From IMG/VR virus record IMGVR_UViG_3300018416_000032, positions 1 through 42,574 of that record: a stretch of 42,574 nucleotides of DNA; one strand, given 5' to 3'. Below the pieces are notes generated by a model, which was not told the DNA's origin, did not search any database, and worked only from the letters and a program-made list of their open reading frames with translations. Positions 10,469-17,648 of this stretch are shown one piece after another (within the stretch, counting starts at the first letter, position 1; each line of letters begins with the position of its first letter). The stretch is from a virus. The position numbers were made by a program, and so were the translations under genes.

Positions 10469-11377
10469 ATGCCAGTTAAAAAAATCTCCCCCGGAACTAC
10501 TGAAGTCATTGAGAAAAGTAGGAATGTACATTTTATAAAGCACGCATTGAAGTCCACTAAGGACGAAGACTCATTTTGGGTGCTACTCAGCTTTGACCGA
10601 CACCATGATAACCCAAAGTCTGACAATGTCATGGAGCGTAGACACCTTCAGCAAGCTAAAGAAAGAAATGCTTTGATTATAGATGGAGGTGACTTGTTTT
10701 GTGCGATGCAAGGCAAGTATGATCCTAGGTCAGACAAGAGGGATTTAAAGCCCGAGCATCAAAAAGGTGACTACCTAGATGCGTTAGTTAAAACCGCAGC
10801 AGATTTTTACGGACCATATGCGGATCGGTTTGCCATCATGGCTCCAGGGAACCATGAGACCGCCATATCCAAGAGGCATGAAACAAACCTCACAGAGCGA
10901 TTAGTTACTATGCTCAACGATAGGCATGGTACAAATATAAGGGTAGGTGGGTTTAGTGGTTGGGTAAAGTTTCAGATAATGCTTTACGGGCAGGCACTTA
11001 CAGTAAATCTATGGTACCACCATGGGTATGGTGGGGACGCTCCAGTCACTAAAGGGGTCATCCAAACCAACCGACAATCTGTTTATCTCCCAGATGCACA
11101 CATTGTAGCAACGGGGCACACGCACAATGAATGGCAGTTCCCCATTCCGAGGATAAGATTAAGCCACAAAGGTAATGTGTACCATGATGAGCAGTTACAC
11201 CTCAAGGTTCCATCTTACAAGGAGGAATATGTGGATGGTTATGGGGGGTGGCATATTGAGAGGGGAGGGCCACCAAAACCAACAGGTGCAGTTTGGCTTA
11301 AATTAAGTGCAAGAAAGACCACGAAGAGCGGTAAGGATACAAGTGAGCCACTAATTGAGGCGATCCGTGCCAAGTAA
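10469..11377 (+). CDS. Calcineurin-like metallophosphoesterase
   Basis: A 302-residue protein that starts 6 bases after the giant gene. It shows the metallophosphoesterase motif series in order: DRHH (Asp43, His45), GGD (Asp75), GNHE (residues 127-130), a later HHG in the middle of the chain, and GHTH near residue 217. These residues bind two metal ions and hydrolyse phosphomonoesters or diesters. Phage members are found near virion or DNA-metabolism genes and may act as nucleases or 3'-phosphatases, but the substrate cannot be told from sequence. There is no signal peptide or membrane segment, so it should be cytoplasmic or virion-associated. The tight spacing suggests the same late transcript as the giant gene. 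Confidence 0.85.
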   Translation: MPVKKISPGTTEVIEKSRNVHFIKHALKSTKDEDSFWVLLSFDRHHDNPKSDNVMERRHLQQAKERNALIIDGGDLFCAMQGKYDPRSDKRDLKPEHQKGDYLDALVKTAADFYGPYADRFAIMAPGNHETAISKRHETNLTERLVTMLNDRHGTNIRVGGFSGWVKFQIMLYGQALTVNLWYHHGYGGDAPVTKGVIQTNRQSVYLPDAHIVATGHTHNEWQFPIPRIRLSHKGNVYHDEQLHLKVPSYKEEYVDGYGGWHIERGGPPKPTGAVWLKLSARKTTKSGKDTSEPLIEAIRAK

Positions 11378-11380
11378 GTC

Positions 11381-11412
11381 TTGCCAATGTGTTACACGAA
11401 GAACTATGTTAC
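11381..11412 (+). promoter_or_regulatory. Sigma70-like promoter overlapped by GTTAC dyad
   Basis: TTGCCA (11381-11386), an 18-base spacer and TATGTT (11405-11410) form a promoter-like pair. A 22-base dyad (11391-11412) reads GTTACACGAA-N6-TGTTAC and covers the -10 box. The predicted transcription start falls on or beside the ATG at 11417, so the mRNA would be leaderless. The same dyad recurs at 13134, 31307, 31484 and 33888. Confidence 0.5.
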
Positions 11413-11416
11413 TATA

Positions 11417-11563
11417 ATGCATCAACACATAATTATCAATTCAGACATCGGACTCCACTTAGTAATATTTTCAGAAGAGGAAACCATAGATCTTGTTGAT
11501 GTAATTGATCAGATGATAACCGAACAACTTTGCGATGCCACAGAAGGGATACAAAAAACCTAA
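11417..11563 (+). CDS. Hypothetical 48-residue acidic protein
   Basis: The frame is open from a TTG at 11381, but that TTG is the -35 box of the promoter above. The ATG at 11417 lies 7 bases after the -10 box and is the better start. The product begins with a His- and Ile-rich segment (MHQHIIIN), followed by an acidic helix-like tail (EEETIDLVDVIDQ). No Shine-Dalgarno is visible, which fits leaderless translation. It overlaps the next gene by 29 bases in another frame. No family is recognised. Confidence 0.45.
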   Translation: MHQHIIINSDIGLHLVIFSEEETIDLVDVIDQMITEQLCDATEGIQKT

Positions 11564-11780
11564 CGCCAAGAAACGAAGCGTATATCAGCGTAAGTACAAT
11601 AGTAAACCTGCGCAGATTAAGAATAGGTCTAACCGCAATAAGGCTAGGCGTAAAATAAAGTGCCCTGCCGGCAAGGATGTTCATCACAAAGATGGGAATC
11701 CAAGAAATAATAAGCGATCAAATTTGACCTGCTCATCTGTGAATAGCAATCGAAAGAAAAATAAGCACAAAACAAAATGA
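11535..11780 (+). CDS. Small basic HNH-like phage protein
   Basis: An 81-residue, very basic protein. Residues 49-59 carry a compact HNH-type core (V-H-H-K-D-G-N-P-x-N-N), followed by an N-L pair and a Lys/Asn-rich tail. This layout is common in small phage proteins related to HNH endonucleases, although the second metal-binding His of a full HNH motif is not obvious, so nicking activity is uncertain. The Arg/Lys-rich N-terminus probably contacts DNA. Its stop overlaps the start of the next gene (ATGA at 11777). Confidence 0.65.
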   Translation: MPQKGYKKPNAKKRSVYQRKYNSKPAQIKNRSNRNKARRKIKCPAGKDVHHKDGNPRNNKRSNLTCSSVNSNRKKNKHKTK

Positions 11781-11983
11781 GCGATGTGTCTCCTCAGCGA
11801 AAATGCATCAACGAAGCAAAGAATTTATATCATGTATTTGTTTCAAGGTGGGAAAAGGAATCTGACCTAGAGGCACATGAAATAGCTGACGCGCTAACCG
11901 AGGCATTTGATGAATACTATGAAATCGAGGAAGACACGACAGTGGAATTTGATCCAGACTTTGACTTGGGCGATGAGCAATGA
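11777..11983 (+). CDS. Hypothetical acidic 68-residue protein
   Basis: Starts at the ATGA junction with the HNH-like gene, which implies translational coupling. The product is strongly acidic, with a C-terminal half dominated by Asp and Glu (EIEEDTTVEFDPDFDLGDEQ). The middle (ESDLEAHEIADALTEAFDEY) looks helical. No known domain is recognised. The next gene starts inside its last 11 bases. Confidence 0.6.
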   Translation: MSDVSPQRKCINEAKNLYHVFVSRWEKESDLEAHEIADALTEAFDEYYEIEEDTTVEFDPDFDLGDEQ

Positions 11984-12224
11984 TCCAAGTATTTATTCTG
12001 AACAATTCAAGCGGGAGGTAAATGCCGCCCACAGGAGGTTCTTCCTTAAGAGGGGAATGGATCCCAACAATCTACCTAGACTCTGGGACCTTGGTGATCG
12101 TATATCTTCGTCGTCTCCTCAGAAGAATGACCCACCCATAATGCAATCTGCTCCAAGCTCTTTCCATGTTTCCGGCATCTTGAGACAAATGAGTGGCGAA
12201 GGCAGTGAAAAGACTTACCTTTAA
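11973..12224 (+). CDS. Hypothetical 83-residue protein, 3' half antisense to the integrase
   Basis: The ATG at 11973 overlaps the end of the upstream gene by 11 bases. The longer frame from 11907 has no reason to be used. The first 45 residues (YSEQFKREVNAAHRRFFLKRG) look like a genuine small phage protein. The rest, from about 12076, is Ser/Pro-rich and is read from DNA that encodes the integrase C-terminus on the other strand. The original 3' end may have been replaced when the integrase arrived. No function is recognised. Confidence 0.5.
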   Translation: MSNDPSIYSEQFKREVNAAHRRFFLKRGMDPNNLPRLWDLGDRISSSSPQKNDPPIMQSAPSSFHVSGILRQMSGEGSEKTYL

Positions 12225-13131
12225 TCTTCAACCGAGCAAGCATTCTACCATAGTAAACCGATAGGGTTGCCCTGCGGGAAACATCTCGATCAATTTCATT
12301 CTGTGCAGGAAATACAAATTTCTCATCAAGCTTATCTTTACTTAAGTTTTTAAGCATCTTTAGAACCGCACCATTTCCTACGAGTGGATCATCTAAAGGG
12401 ATACAAATACGAGTATCAGTTTTCTTAGTATGAATAATTAGCGTTTTATCATCTAAGTTAATAGATTCCCATTCAAGCCTAGCAATATCTGATAATCTGA
12501 GACCCGTCCACCACGCTAGGGCAGTAGCTTCCATGAAGAAATAACCGGAGTGAGCAATAATAGTATTATACTCCTCTTGCGTAATAGGTTGGCGAGGCTT
12601 CTTCTCCTTTTGTTGGTGGGATAATTTACTCTTGTCGATCGCAACAAGTTTGGTTGGGTTCGTGATAGTATAACCCATGGCAATTGCATACTGATACAAG
12701 GATCGTATAGCCGAGTGCCGTTGCTCACGACTGCCCGCTTTTGCCTTAGTGTCTTGGTTTATGTAATTAGCCACCATCTCCTTAGTTACTCCGTCAAGGT
12801 AGCTAACCTTGGAGAACTCAATGAATGCACGAATCAAAGACTCTTGCGTATAAATGGTATTCACGGACTGAGCCATATTGGTCTTGTACTTCTTCCATTC
12901 CTCAATGAGGTCAGAAAGTTTTATCTTCTTACCCGCAACGATCATGGCAATAGCGTCACGCTGTAATGCACCCGCACGGGCTGCCATCTCAAGCTCTTCA
13001 ATCTTAGCTTGCTTGCACAGCTCCCTAGCATCCTTTAGGCTTTTAGTCTCAAGTGATTTACGCTTACGCTTACCCTCACTTGAAAGGAAGCTGACATAAT
13101 AGATTCCAGTCTTTTCTTTATAAATCTTCAC
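12076..13131 (-). CDS. int: Tyrosine recombinase (phage integrase)
   Basis: A 351-residue protein starting with GTG. The N-terminal half holds a short SAM-like, core-binding-type region after an Arg/Lys-rich start. The catalytic domain shows Arg212 in TGLRLSD, a Lys in the HTKK beta-hairpin, His309 and Arg312 in HCLRHS, His335 in GHSS, and the nucleophile Tyr344 in KIYDH. All expected catalytic residues are therefore present and the enzyme should cut and join DNA through a 3'-phosphotyrosine. This points to a temperate life style or to a mobile element. No excisionase is adjacent, although the MerR-like HTH protein at 42145-42375 could act as one. Its promoter carries the recurrent dyad directly against the start codon. 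The last 149 bases overlap a convergent + strand gene. Confidence 0.93.
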   Translation of the reverse strand: MKIYKEKTGIYYVSFLSSEGKRKRKSLETKSLKDARELCKQAKIEELEMAARAGALQRDAIAMIVAGKKIKLSDLIEEWKKYKTNMAQSVNTIYTQESLIRAFIEFSKVSYLDGVTKEMVANYINQDTKAKAGSREQRHSAIRSLYQYAIAMGYTITNPTKLVAIDKSKLSHQQKEKKPRQPITQEEYNTIIAHSGYFFMEATALAWWTGLRLSDIARLEWESINLDDKTLIIHTKKTDTRICIPLDDPLVGNGAVLKMLKNLSKDKLDEKFVFPAQNEIDRDVSRRATLSVYYGRMLARLKIKGKSFHCLRHSFVSRCRKHGKSLEQIALWVGHSSEETTKIYDHQGPRV

Positions 13132-13133
13132 GA

Positions 13134-13167
13134 GTTACACCTAATAAAGTGTAACACTATTTGTCAA
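13134..13167 (-). promoter_or_regulatory. Integrase promoter with perfect GTTACAC dyad operator
   Basis: On the - strand a perfect TTGACA (13162-13167) is followed 15 bases later by TATTAG, which lies inside a dyad at 13134-13155 with arms GTTACAC and GTGTAAC separated by 8 bases. Only 2 bases separate the dyad from the GTG start, so no Shine-Dalgarno fits. This is read as an operator-controlled, leaderless or nearly leaderless integrase promoter. Confidence 0.55.
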
Positions 13168-13361
13168 TTCATATCATAACGGGGCAGGTTTTTGGTCATC
13201 ATGTAGATTTGCCGCCTACACTCGCATTATCCCTTCTTTCCTGTCCGAAGACACTCCTGACTACCGCCTACAGAAAGCCGATAAATCGTTTAATGAAGCA
13301 AGAAGGAAAGTCACAAGGAACCCCTAAGTATGAATATGTTATTATAAATATCGTGTAACTA
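13168..13361. other. Intergenic stretch between dpdA-like gene and integrase promoter
   Basis: About 190 bases with no convincing gene; a TTG-started + strand frame of 65 codons has no ribosome site and no domain. The stretch holds an imperfect 22-base dyad at 13338-13359 (GTTAT ... GTGTAAC), a short stem closing on a UUCG loop when read on the - strand (TGTC TTCG GACA, about 13243-13254), and two copies of CCGCCTAC. An attP site could be here but no core can be defined without a host sequence. Confidence 0.35.
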
Positions 13362-14246
13362 TTAACCTATAGCAAGTGATGTTTGTACATTATTATGTAC
13401 TATTTTATGACCGAAATTTCGTGCTGATTTAATGCGGTCTGTTCGTGTTCTTATTCTTGAGGTTAAGCGATCAGTGAAGTCATATGCGAATGAGTCAGCT
13501 GAGTATATGCGATCCTTAATCCGATCAGACTTGAGACCGGTGGTCTTGTACCCAAATAGATGAACCTTCAAGCCATTAGTGTATGGCTCAAGTGCATCAA
13601 GTATCTGCGCGACAACTTCTGGATTTTTGTTACGCTTACAGGTTGACCCTATCCCGATCCAACCAGGTATTGGCGTGTGCTTGCTAAACGAGTGATCCCA
13701 TAAGCCTTGCTCATTGCACACTTTATTACCAAACCTGTCGATCCAAGGTCTACTTATCGACTCATCCCTGAGCATACGTCGATATAAGTGGAAGTGATCG
13801 ACATAATCTTCCACATCCCAACCTTGAAGCACGGGCATGACAGGAACCTTAAGACCCTGCTTGATTGCTTGATCCACGATTTGGATGTATCGCTCAACAG
13901 TTTTGCGTTGATGTACTTTAATTGATGCCTTCTTGCCCATGCCTTGTAGCATCTTAATGACATCAGGTTCACACATGTAATCTTGTGTTACAATGCACGC
14001 AAGATCACCGCAGTCCTGAAAGCGTACGGCAATGCGTACATATTCTTCGGGCGACATAATAAAGTCCCCGTACTTTGTGACTTGGGAGAATGCTCCCGAG
14101 TCCATCATCCAACGACCCGCACGGATCGGAGCCTTGCGTATTTGCAAGGCCCCGTTGTTAATCCGTACCAAAGCGTTTGCCGAGATCATGGCATTCACTT
14201 GGTGGGCTCGCTGAAAATCATCTGTTCCAACGAAGTATTCCTTCAT
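13362..14246 (-). CDS. dpdA: DpdA-like tRNA-guanine transglycosylase homologue (7-deazaguanine DNA modification)
   Basis: A 294-residue protein with the look of the phage DpdA branch of the TGT superfamily. It has MDSGAFS near residues 48-54 (the Asp is the expected nucleophile or base-binding residue), VTQDY near residue 87, PVLQGW near residue 140, and the hallmark GIGSTCKR near residue 200. DpdA exchanges guanine in DNA for a 7-deazaguanine such as preQ0, which protects phage DNA from restriction. No folE, queD, queE or queC is seen in the window, so the precursor would come from the host or from genes outside. It is the last gene of the long - strand operon, coupled by an ATGA junction to a 57-residue ORF. 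The exact base inserted cannot be predicted. Confidence 0.7.
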   Translation of the reverse strand: MKEYFVGTDDFQRAHQVNAMISANALVRINNGALQIRKAPIRAGRWMMDSGAFSQVTKYGDFIMSPEEYVRIAVRFQDCGDLACIVTQDYMCEPDVIKMLQGMGKKASIKVHQRKTVERYIQIVDQAIKQGLKVPVMPVLQGWDVEDYVDHFHLYRRMLRDESISRPWIDRFGNKVCNEQGLWDHSFSKHTPIPGWIGIGSTCKRNKNPEVVAQILDALEPYTNGLKVHLFGYKTTGLKSDRIKDRIYSADSFAYDFTDRLTSRIRTRTDRIKSARNFGHKIVHNNVQTSLAIG

Positions 14247-14416
14247 GATTTATTCCTTTCTATTTCTTCATTCATGTCTAAGCCTTCATCCTTAATATGT
14301 TTTAGGATTAACTTTTTATAGACATCCTTGGTTATCCATCGGTTTAACTTATTATCAAATAGTCCCCAGCATGGTGACCATTTGTAGTCCGTCTTGCGAA
14401 CTTCATACCTTTTCAT
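14243..14416 (-). CDS. Hypothetical 57-residue basic protein
   Basis: A short ORF that fills the gap between the dpdA-like gene and the XF1762-like gene, joined to both by ATGA overlaps. The product is rich in Lys and Trp (KTDYKWSPCWGLFDNKLNRW). A GAAAGGA ribosome site precedes its ATG. Its last codons (IERNKS) are the same as those of the upstream gene because both 3' ends are built from the same 22-base box that provides the next ribosome site and start. No family is recognised. Confidence 0.6.
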   Translation of the reverse strand: MKRYEVRKTDYKWSPCWGLFDNKLNRWITKDVYKKLILKHIKDEGLDMNEEIERNKS

Positions 14417-14904
14417 GATTTATTCCTTTCTATTATCCATGTGTTTACATTTGGGTTTTCAACCCACGGGTGTCGCTTAAAGCCTACTGCCTTAAGACTT
14501 GTCCCGCTCTCGTACTTTCTTGTGTAGGTCACCACCACCTCGTACCCCATGGCGAAGCATGACTTGATCGCTTTGGAGTAGAGGAAGCTACATAGGTTAG
14601 GGTAACCTTCTTTTGCTACGCACCTGACTACCTCAATCCGAGTTGTGTTCGGTCCGTACCAATCATGCGAAGTCCAACCTTGATTTAGGAGCCTTTCTCC
14701 TGTCCAGTCTTTAGTGGCATCCCTTGCCCATCTGCTTGAGCAGTTATTAACCGTGACTAGACCGACAAGCTTCATGTCCTGAGTGCCACCGACAAAACCA
14801 CCGATGGAGAACTTGTGTCGCTTTAGTGGCTTGCTATGCCTATGATGCTCTTCAGTGAAGTCAGCAGCGTCATCCTTTGATATTGGGTAATACAAGTAAC
14901 TCAT
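14413..14904 (-). CDS. XF1762-family (GNAT-like) phage protein
   Basis: The start at 14904 makes an ATGA junction with the upstream gene; a longer frame begins at 14934 but would overlap by 34 bases. The 163-residue product has HHRH at residues 20-23, then HKFSIGGFVGG, IEVVRCVA, a conserved NLCSFLYSKAIKSC stretch, YEVVVTYTRKYESGTSLKAVGFKR, and a short tail. This series matches the XF1762 family found in phages and prophages, whose fold resembles GNAT acyltransferases. The substrate is unknown. Being next to a DpdA-like enzyme it could act in nucleotide or DNA modification, which is only inference. Confidence 0.6.
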   Translation of the reverse strand: MSYLYYPISKDDAADFTEEHHRHSKPLKRHKFSIGGFVGGTQDMKLVGLVTVNNCSSRWARDATKDWTGERLLNQGWTSHDWYGPNTTRIEVVRCVAKEGYPNLCSFLYSKAIKSCFAMGYEVVVTYTRKYESGTSLKAVGFKRHPWVENPNVNTWIIERNKS

Positions 14905-15137
14905 GATGCCTGGTTCCAGTCGCACTTCGTACATTGCACGAAGTTGTTTTTGAGTAGTTCACCTGTCTCATCGCAGAACACGCCCTCGCCCTCGGCAGGT
15001 GCATTACACGCAGGGCAGTCCATGGTGTATGTGTCAGTGTAACCACTTCTTGCTCCTGTCTTACTTTTAACAGGACGTCCATGCGACACGAATAAGCTTT
15101 CAATCTCCTCCTTGGTTGCTGGCTTTGGCTTACTCAT
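14901..15137 (-). CDS. Small zinc-ribbon protein
   Basis: A 78-residue protein with two Cys pairs, CPAC near residue 41 and CTKC near residue 69, spaced as in a zinc ribbon. The N-terminus is Lys/Pro-rich. It probably binds one zinc ion and a nucleic acid or a protein partner. Both ends overlap neighbours by 4 bases (ATGA), so it is translated with them. Confidence 0.6.
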   Translation of the reverse strand: MSKPKPATKEEIESLFVSHGRPVKSKTGARSGYTDTYTMDCPACNAPAEGEGVFCDETGELLKNNFVQCTKCDWNQAS

Positions 15138-15427
15138 AGCTTACCCTCCGCGTATAGGTCAACGAGGGTAGTGATTGCATCTTCCTTGGGCATGTCGTTG
15201 AGGTTATCAATGAGACTCTCGACTGCGTTTTGCCTAATCTTGTTTAGGTTCTCCTTTATCGACAATCCCTCTTCCTCGGCTTGCTCGCACGCATTCTCCC
15301 AATACCCCTGCAGGGTATGACTGCCGTCAATGCCATCCTTTTTGAGTGCACGCCTCAGAGTATCGTCCCACCCTGCGTCTTCTGGTATCTCAGGTGGTGG
15401 CTTAGGTTCAAACTTAAACTCACTCAT
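15134..15427 (-). CDS. Hypothetical 97-residue helical protein
   Basis: A soluble, acidic protein with a Pro-rich start and a long helical middle. GGAGGTG lies upstream of the ATG. It overlaps the previous gene by 8 bases and the next by 4. No motif is recognised. Confidence 0.6.
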   Translation of the reverse strand: MSEFKFEPKPPPEIPEDAGWDDTLRRALKKDGIDGSHTLQGYWENACEQAEEEGLSIKENLNKIRQNAVESLIDNLNDMPKEDAITTLVDLYAEGKL

Positions 15428-15779
15428 CGGTCACCTCCTCTACTTTAAGTAAGGGAAGACCATGCAGTCGGCTCCGTAGTTTCTCCTCAGACTTCTCGTG
15501 CACGATCATGGATGTAGCACCACCTAGTTCCTCCTCCAGGAATATCCTGAACTTCTTGAGCGGAGTCTTGTCCTTCTCAAACTCATCAATGAGCTTGTGT
15601 AGATCATTCTCACCTAGGTGCTTGTATGGTAATAGGTCACGAGACGATCCCTCGAGGAAGATTGGTCCTCCCTCGCCGTCATTCCATATCTCGATACCAT
15701 CTACATTAGTTTTCACTTGATACCCTGTGCCCCTGCGGGTCTCAAAGTATCGAACGCTTGTTACTTTTAGATCACTCAT
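15420..15779 (-). CDS. Hypothetical 119-residue protein
   Basis: Begins with strand-like sequence (VTSVRYFETRRGTGYQVKT) followed by helical, charged segments. It overlaps the previous gene by 8 bases. No cysteine pairs, membrane segment or catalytic motif are visible. Confidence 0.6.
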   Translation of the reverse strand: MSDLKVTSVRYFETRRGTGYQVKTNVDGIEIWNDGEGGPIFLEGSSRDLLPYKHLGENDLHKLIDEFEKDKTPLKKFRIFLEEELGGATSMIVHEKSEEKLRSRLHGLPLLKVEEVTDE

Positions 15780-15957
15780 CGTCTGTTATGTTTTCTTGGT
15801 TAGTATCTTTTTCTACACTTATGCACTCAGCACCCCATCCGGCGGCTTCCTCCACTCCTGTGCGCTTGAGCTTACGAGGATCGGTCTCCTCGCTTATGAA
15901 TTTAAAAAAGAATCGTTCACCTGCCTCTATGCAGTGCGCTATATATCTGATTTTCAT
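15772..15957 (-). CDS. Hypothetical 61-residue protein
   Basis: Small ORF with GAAGGAG before its ATG, made by the last codons of the upstream gene. It starts with MKIRYIAHCIEAGERFFFKF and ends in an acidic tail. It overlaps the next gene by 8 bases. No family is recognised. Confidence 0.55.
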   Translation of the reverse strand: MKIRYIAHCIEAGERFFFKFISEETDPRKLKRTGVEEAAGWGAECISVEKDTNQENITDDE

Positions 15958-15958
15958 A

Positions 15959-16348
15959 TTATTCTCCTTCTATTTCTGACTCATGTACGAGTCCGTGTTT
16001 AGTAGGGCGGTAGCCCTGTGATTCAAGTGTGCTGAATAACCTCATCCAGCAATGCCCGAAGAGCTTCACGATCGTCTCGGGAAACTCGATTAGCTTGAGA
16101 GCTAGGTACTTGCGTACCGACTCCTCGCATAGCTCGTCATTCATGACATCGTATGCCAACTGATATGGCGGTTGCCTGTGGTTATTCCACTCCTCGCACT
16201 CAGTTACATCAACTGGTAGATCGTTGATTAGGTCAGGGCATATCTCCAAAAGCTCCTCTTGAGTGCAGTGTTTGATGTAGTCCTCGACCAAGCTACGTTT
16301 CTCAGAATCCCTCTTGAAGTTTTGCGGATCAACTGAAACTGGGATCAT
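15959..16348 (-). CDS. Hypothetical 129-residue protein
   Basis: AAGGAGG lies upstream of its ATG, which overlaps the stop of the upstream gene (ATGA). The product is acidic and mostly helical, with several Cys and Trp residues but no zinc-type spacing. No function is recognised. Confidence 0.6.
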   Translation of the reverse strand: MIPVSVDPQNFKRDSEKRSLVEDYIKHCTQEELLEICPDLINDLPVDVTECEEWNNHRQPPYQLAYDVMNDELCEESVRKYLALKLIEFPETIVKLFGHCWMRLFSTLESQGYRPTKHGLVHESEIEGE

Positions 16349-16701
16349 CCGTACCTCCTTCTATCTTGTAGTTCATCGAACCGATTTGATGCAGCCAACT
16401 CCATGGCATCTGACTCCCAAGACTCAACCAACTCACTCTGATTGCCTTCGAAGTGTGCTTCAACGCATAGTCGAACTTGCTCTAGCTCCTTAGGGTCAGT
16501 TATGTCGTTGTCCTCACAGTCGGATGCCTCATCGAGTATCGCGCTAATGTTCTTCGCAGAAGCATCACATCCTGGCGTGCCTCCACCCTCTGCGGGTTTG
16601 TGATCAGGTTCCCCTGCTTCGTATTCAAACTCAACGGAGCCACTACAATAGTAGTGCTTGCCGTTGTCTTCGATTTCTAATCCATCGTATGTATAACTCA
16701 T
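16345..16701 (-). CDS. Hypothetical 118-residue acidic protein
   Basis: Begins with a strand-rich segment (YYCSGSVEFEYEAGEPD) followed by a Gly-rich turn and a long acidic helical region. The start codon directly follows the dyad at 16702-16723, leaving an untranslated leader of one base or none if transcription starts there. No domain is recognised. Confidence 0.6.
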   Translation of the reverse strand: MSYTYDGLEIEDNGKHYYCSGSVEFEYEAGEPDHKPAEGGGTPGCDASAKNISAILDEASDCEDNDITDPKELEQVRLCVEAHFEGNQSELVESWESDAMELAASNRFDELQDRRRYG

Positions 16702-16723
16702 GTTACTTATCCTTTCGTGTTAC
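16702..16723 (-). promoter_or_regulatory. 22-base GTAAC dyad-like element before an internal operon gene
   Basis: Read on the - strand it is GTAACACGAA-N5-AAGTAAC and ends right at the ATG at 16701. It shares 20 of 22 positions with the element at 25549-25570. It also encodes the last five codons and stop of the upstream gene, so it could partly reflect a ribosome site (AAAGGA) rather than an operator. Confidence 0.35.
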
Positions 16724-17390
16724 TTTTTGCTACTGTTAGAACCGTGCCAAGAGGTAGGTCTTGATTAAGAGCCTCTTGTACGATTGCGTTTTGTGTCTGC
16801 CTTAGACTATTAGTGGTCGTCTTGGGCTGATATTTACTCATGAATGCGATAACCTGCTCCGGGTTCTCGACTTTGTGTGACCTAAGTATCGCTCTACCCA
16901 TCTCGATCCACTCTTGCATTTCCTTACGGGCAGAAGCGGGAACCTTCGGGCTGTCTACTGTAATCACGGGTGCTGCATTAAACGAGTCTTTAGCGAACTC
17001 TGGTGCATACTCCTTGATCTTCTTGAATTTATCACCATCAATTGCTCGATAGGATTCCTTCACACTGATCCGCACCTGTCTTGCGCCTAGCACATAGATA
17101 ACTGCTTCAGGCAGGAAGGTTAGGTTATCTATGGTCTCAAGTGCGTGCTTAGTCAGCCTGCTCTTTTGACTTGCTTGCTTTGCCTTTGCCTCCAGGTCTT
17201 TGGAGTAGAATTGCTTGGCTACAATTTGCGCCAAGGCATCTGTGTATACTCCATCCTCCTGCTCCTCAGGTAGGGTGATGACATGCAATGAGTCATCGGA
17301 CTTTGTTTTCTTAATGACTGGGGTGGAATCTTCCATATCCCATTCATCTACTGCACTTGATTGTTCTGTTTCTATTATTATTTCTGTCAT
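16707..17390 (-). CDS. Hypothetical 227-residue protein
   Basis: A soluble protein with an acidic N-terminal 40 residues, a central helical region (YTDALAQIVAKQFYSKDLEAKAKQ) and a C-terminal Gln/Asn-rich helix. It lies between the PRTRC/SNF2 group and the small-gene run. A GGAG upstream of the ATG supports the start. It does not resemble the ParB-like member of PRTRC cassettes. Function unknown. Confidence 0.6.
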   Translation of the reverse strand: MTEIIIETEQSSAVDEWDMEDSTPVIKKTKSDDSLHVITLPEEQEDGVYTDALAQIVAKQFYSKDLEAKAKQASQKSRLTKHALETIDNLTFLPEAVIYVLGARQVRISVKESYRAIDGDKFKKIKEYAPEFAKDSFNAAPVITVDSPKVPASARKEMQEWIEMGRAILRSHKVENPEQVIAFMSKYQPKTTTNSLRQTQNAIVQEALNQDLPLGTVLTVAKSNTKG

Positions 17391-17402
17391 GATCTTGTTC
17401 TC

Positions 17403-17648
17403 CTAGTTGTAGGTTACCGCAACCTCCTGATCAATGAAGGTGTACGCATGTTTTGTTGTGTAGAATTTTAGAACTTCCACAGTAGTTGGGACACTAGGCA
17501 GTATGAACTTATCTGTTTCATACTCCTCCTCCCACTCTAACTGAACGAAGCTCCAAGTTTTATTTAGCTCTGCATCTTTGGGTAAGGAGTCATGCTCCTC
17601 ATAAGGACCAAATGTGTCCTCCCATTGCCGAAAGGTCATACGCTTCAT
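17403..17648 (-). CDS. Hypothetical 81-residue protein
   Basis: The ATG at 17648 forms an ATGA junction with the stop of the SNF2 gene and has AAGGCGG 7 bases before it. A second in-frame ATG at 17654 is possible. The product is Trp/Glu-rich (MTFRQWEDTFGPYEEHDS). No domain is recognised. Confidence 0.55.
   Translation of the reverse strand: MKRMTFRQWEDTFGPYEEHDSLPKDAELNKTWSFVQLEWEEEYETDKFILPSVPTTVEVLKFYTTKHAYTFIDQEVAVTYN

Noticed and set aside
13161-13358. 65-codon + strand ORF next to the integrase
   Set aside because: TTG start, no Shine-Dalgarno, no recognisable domain, lies over promoter elements.
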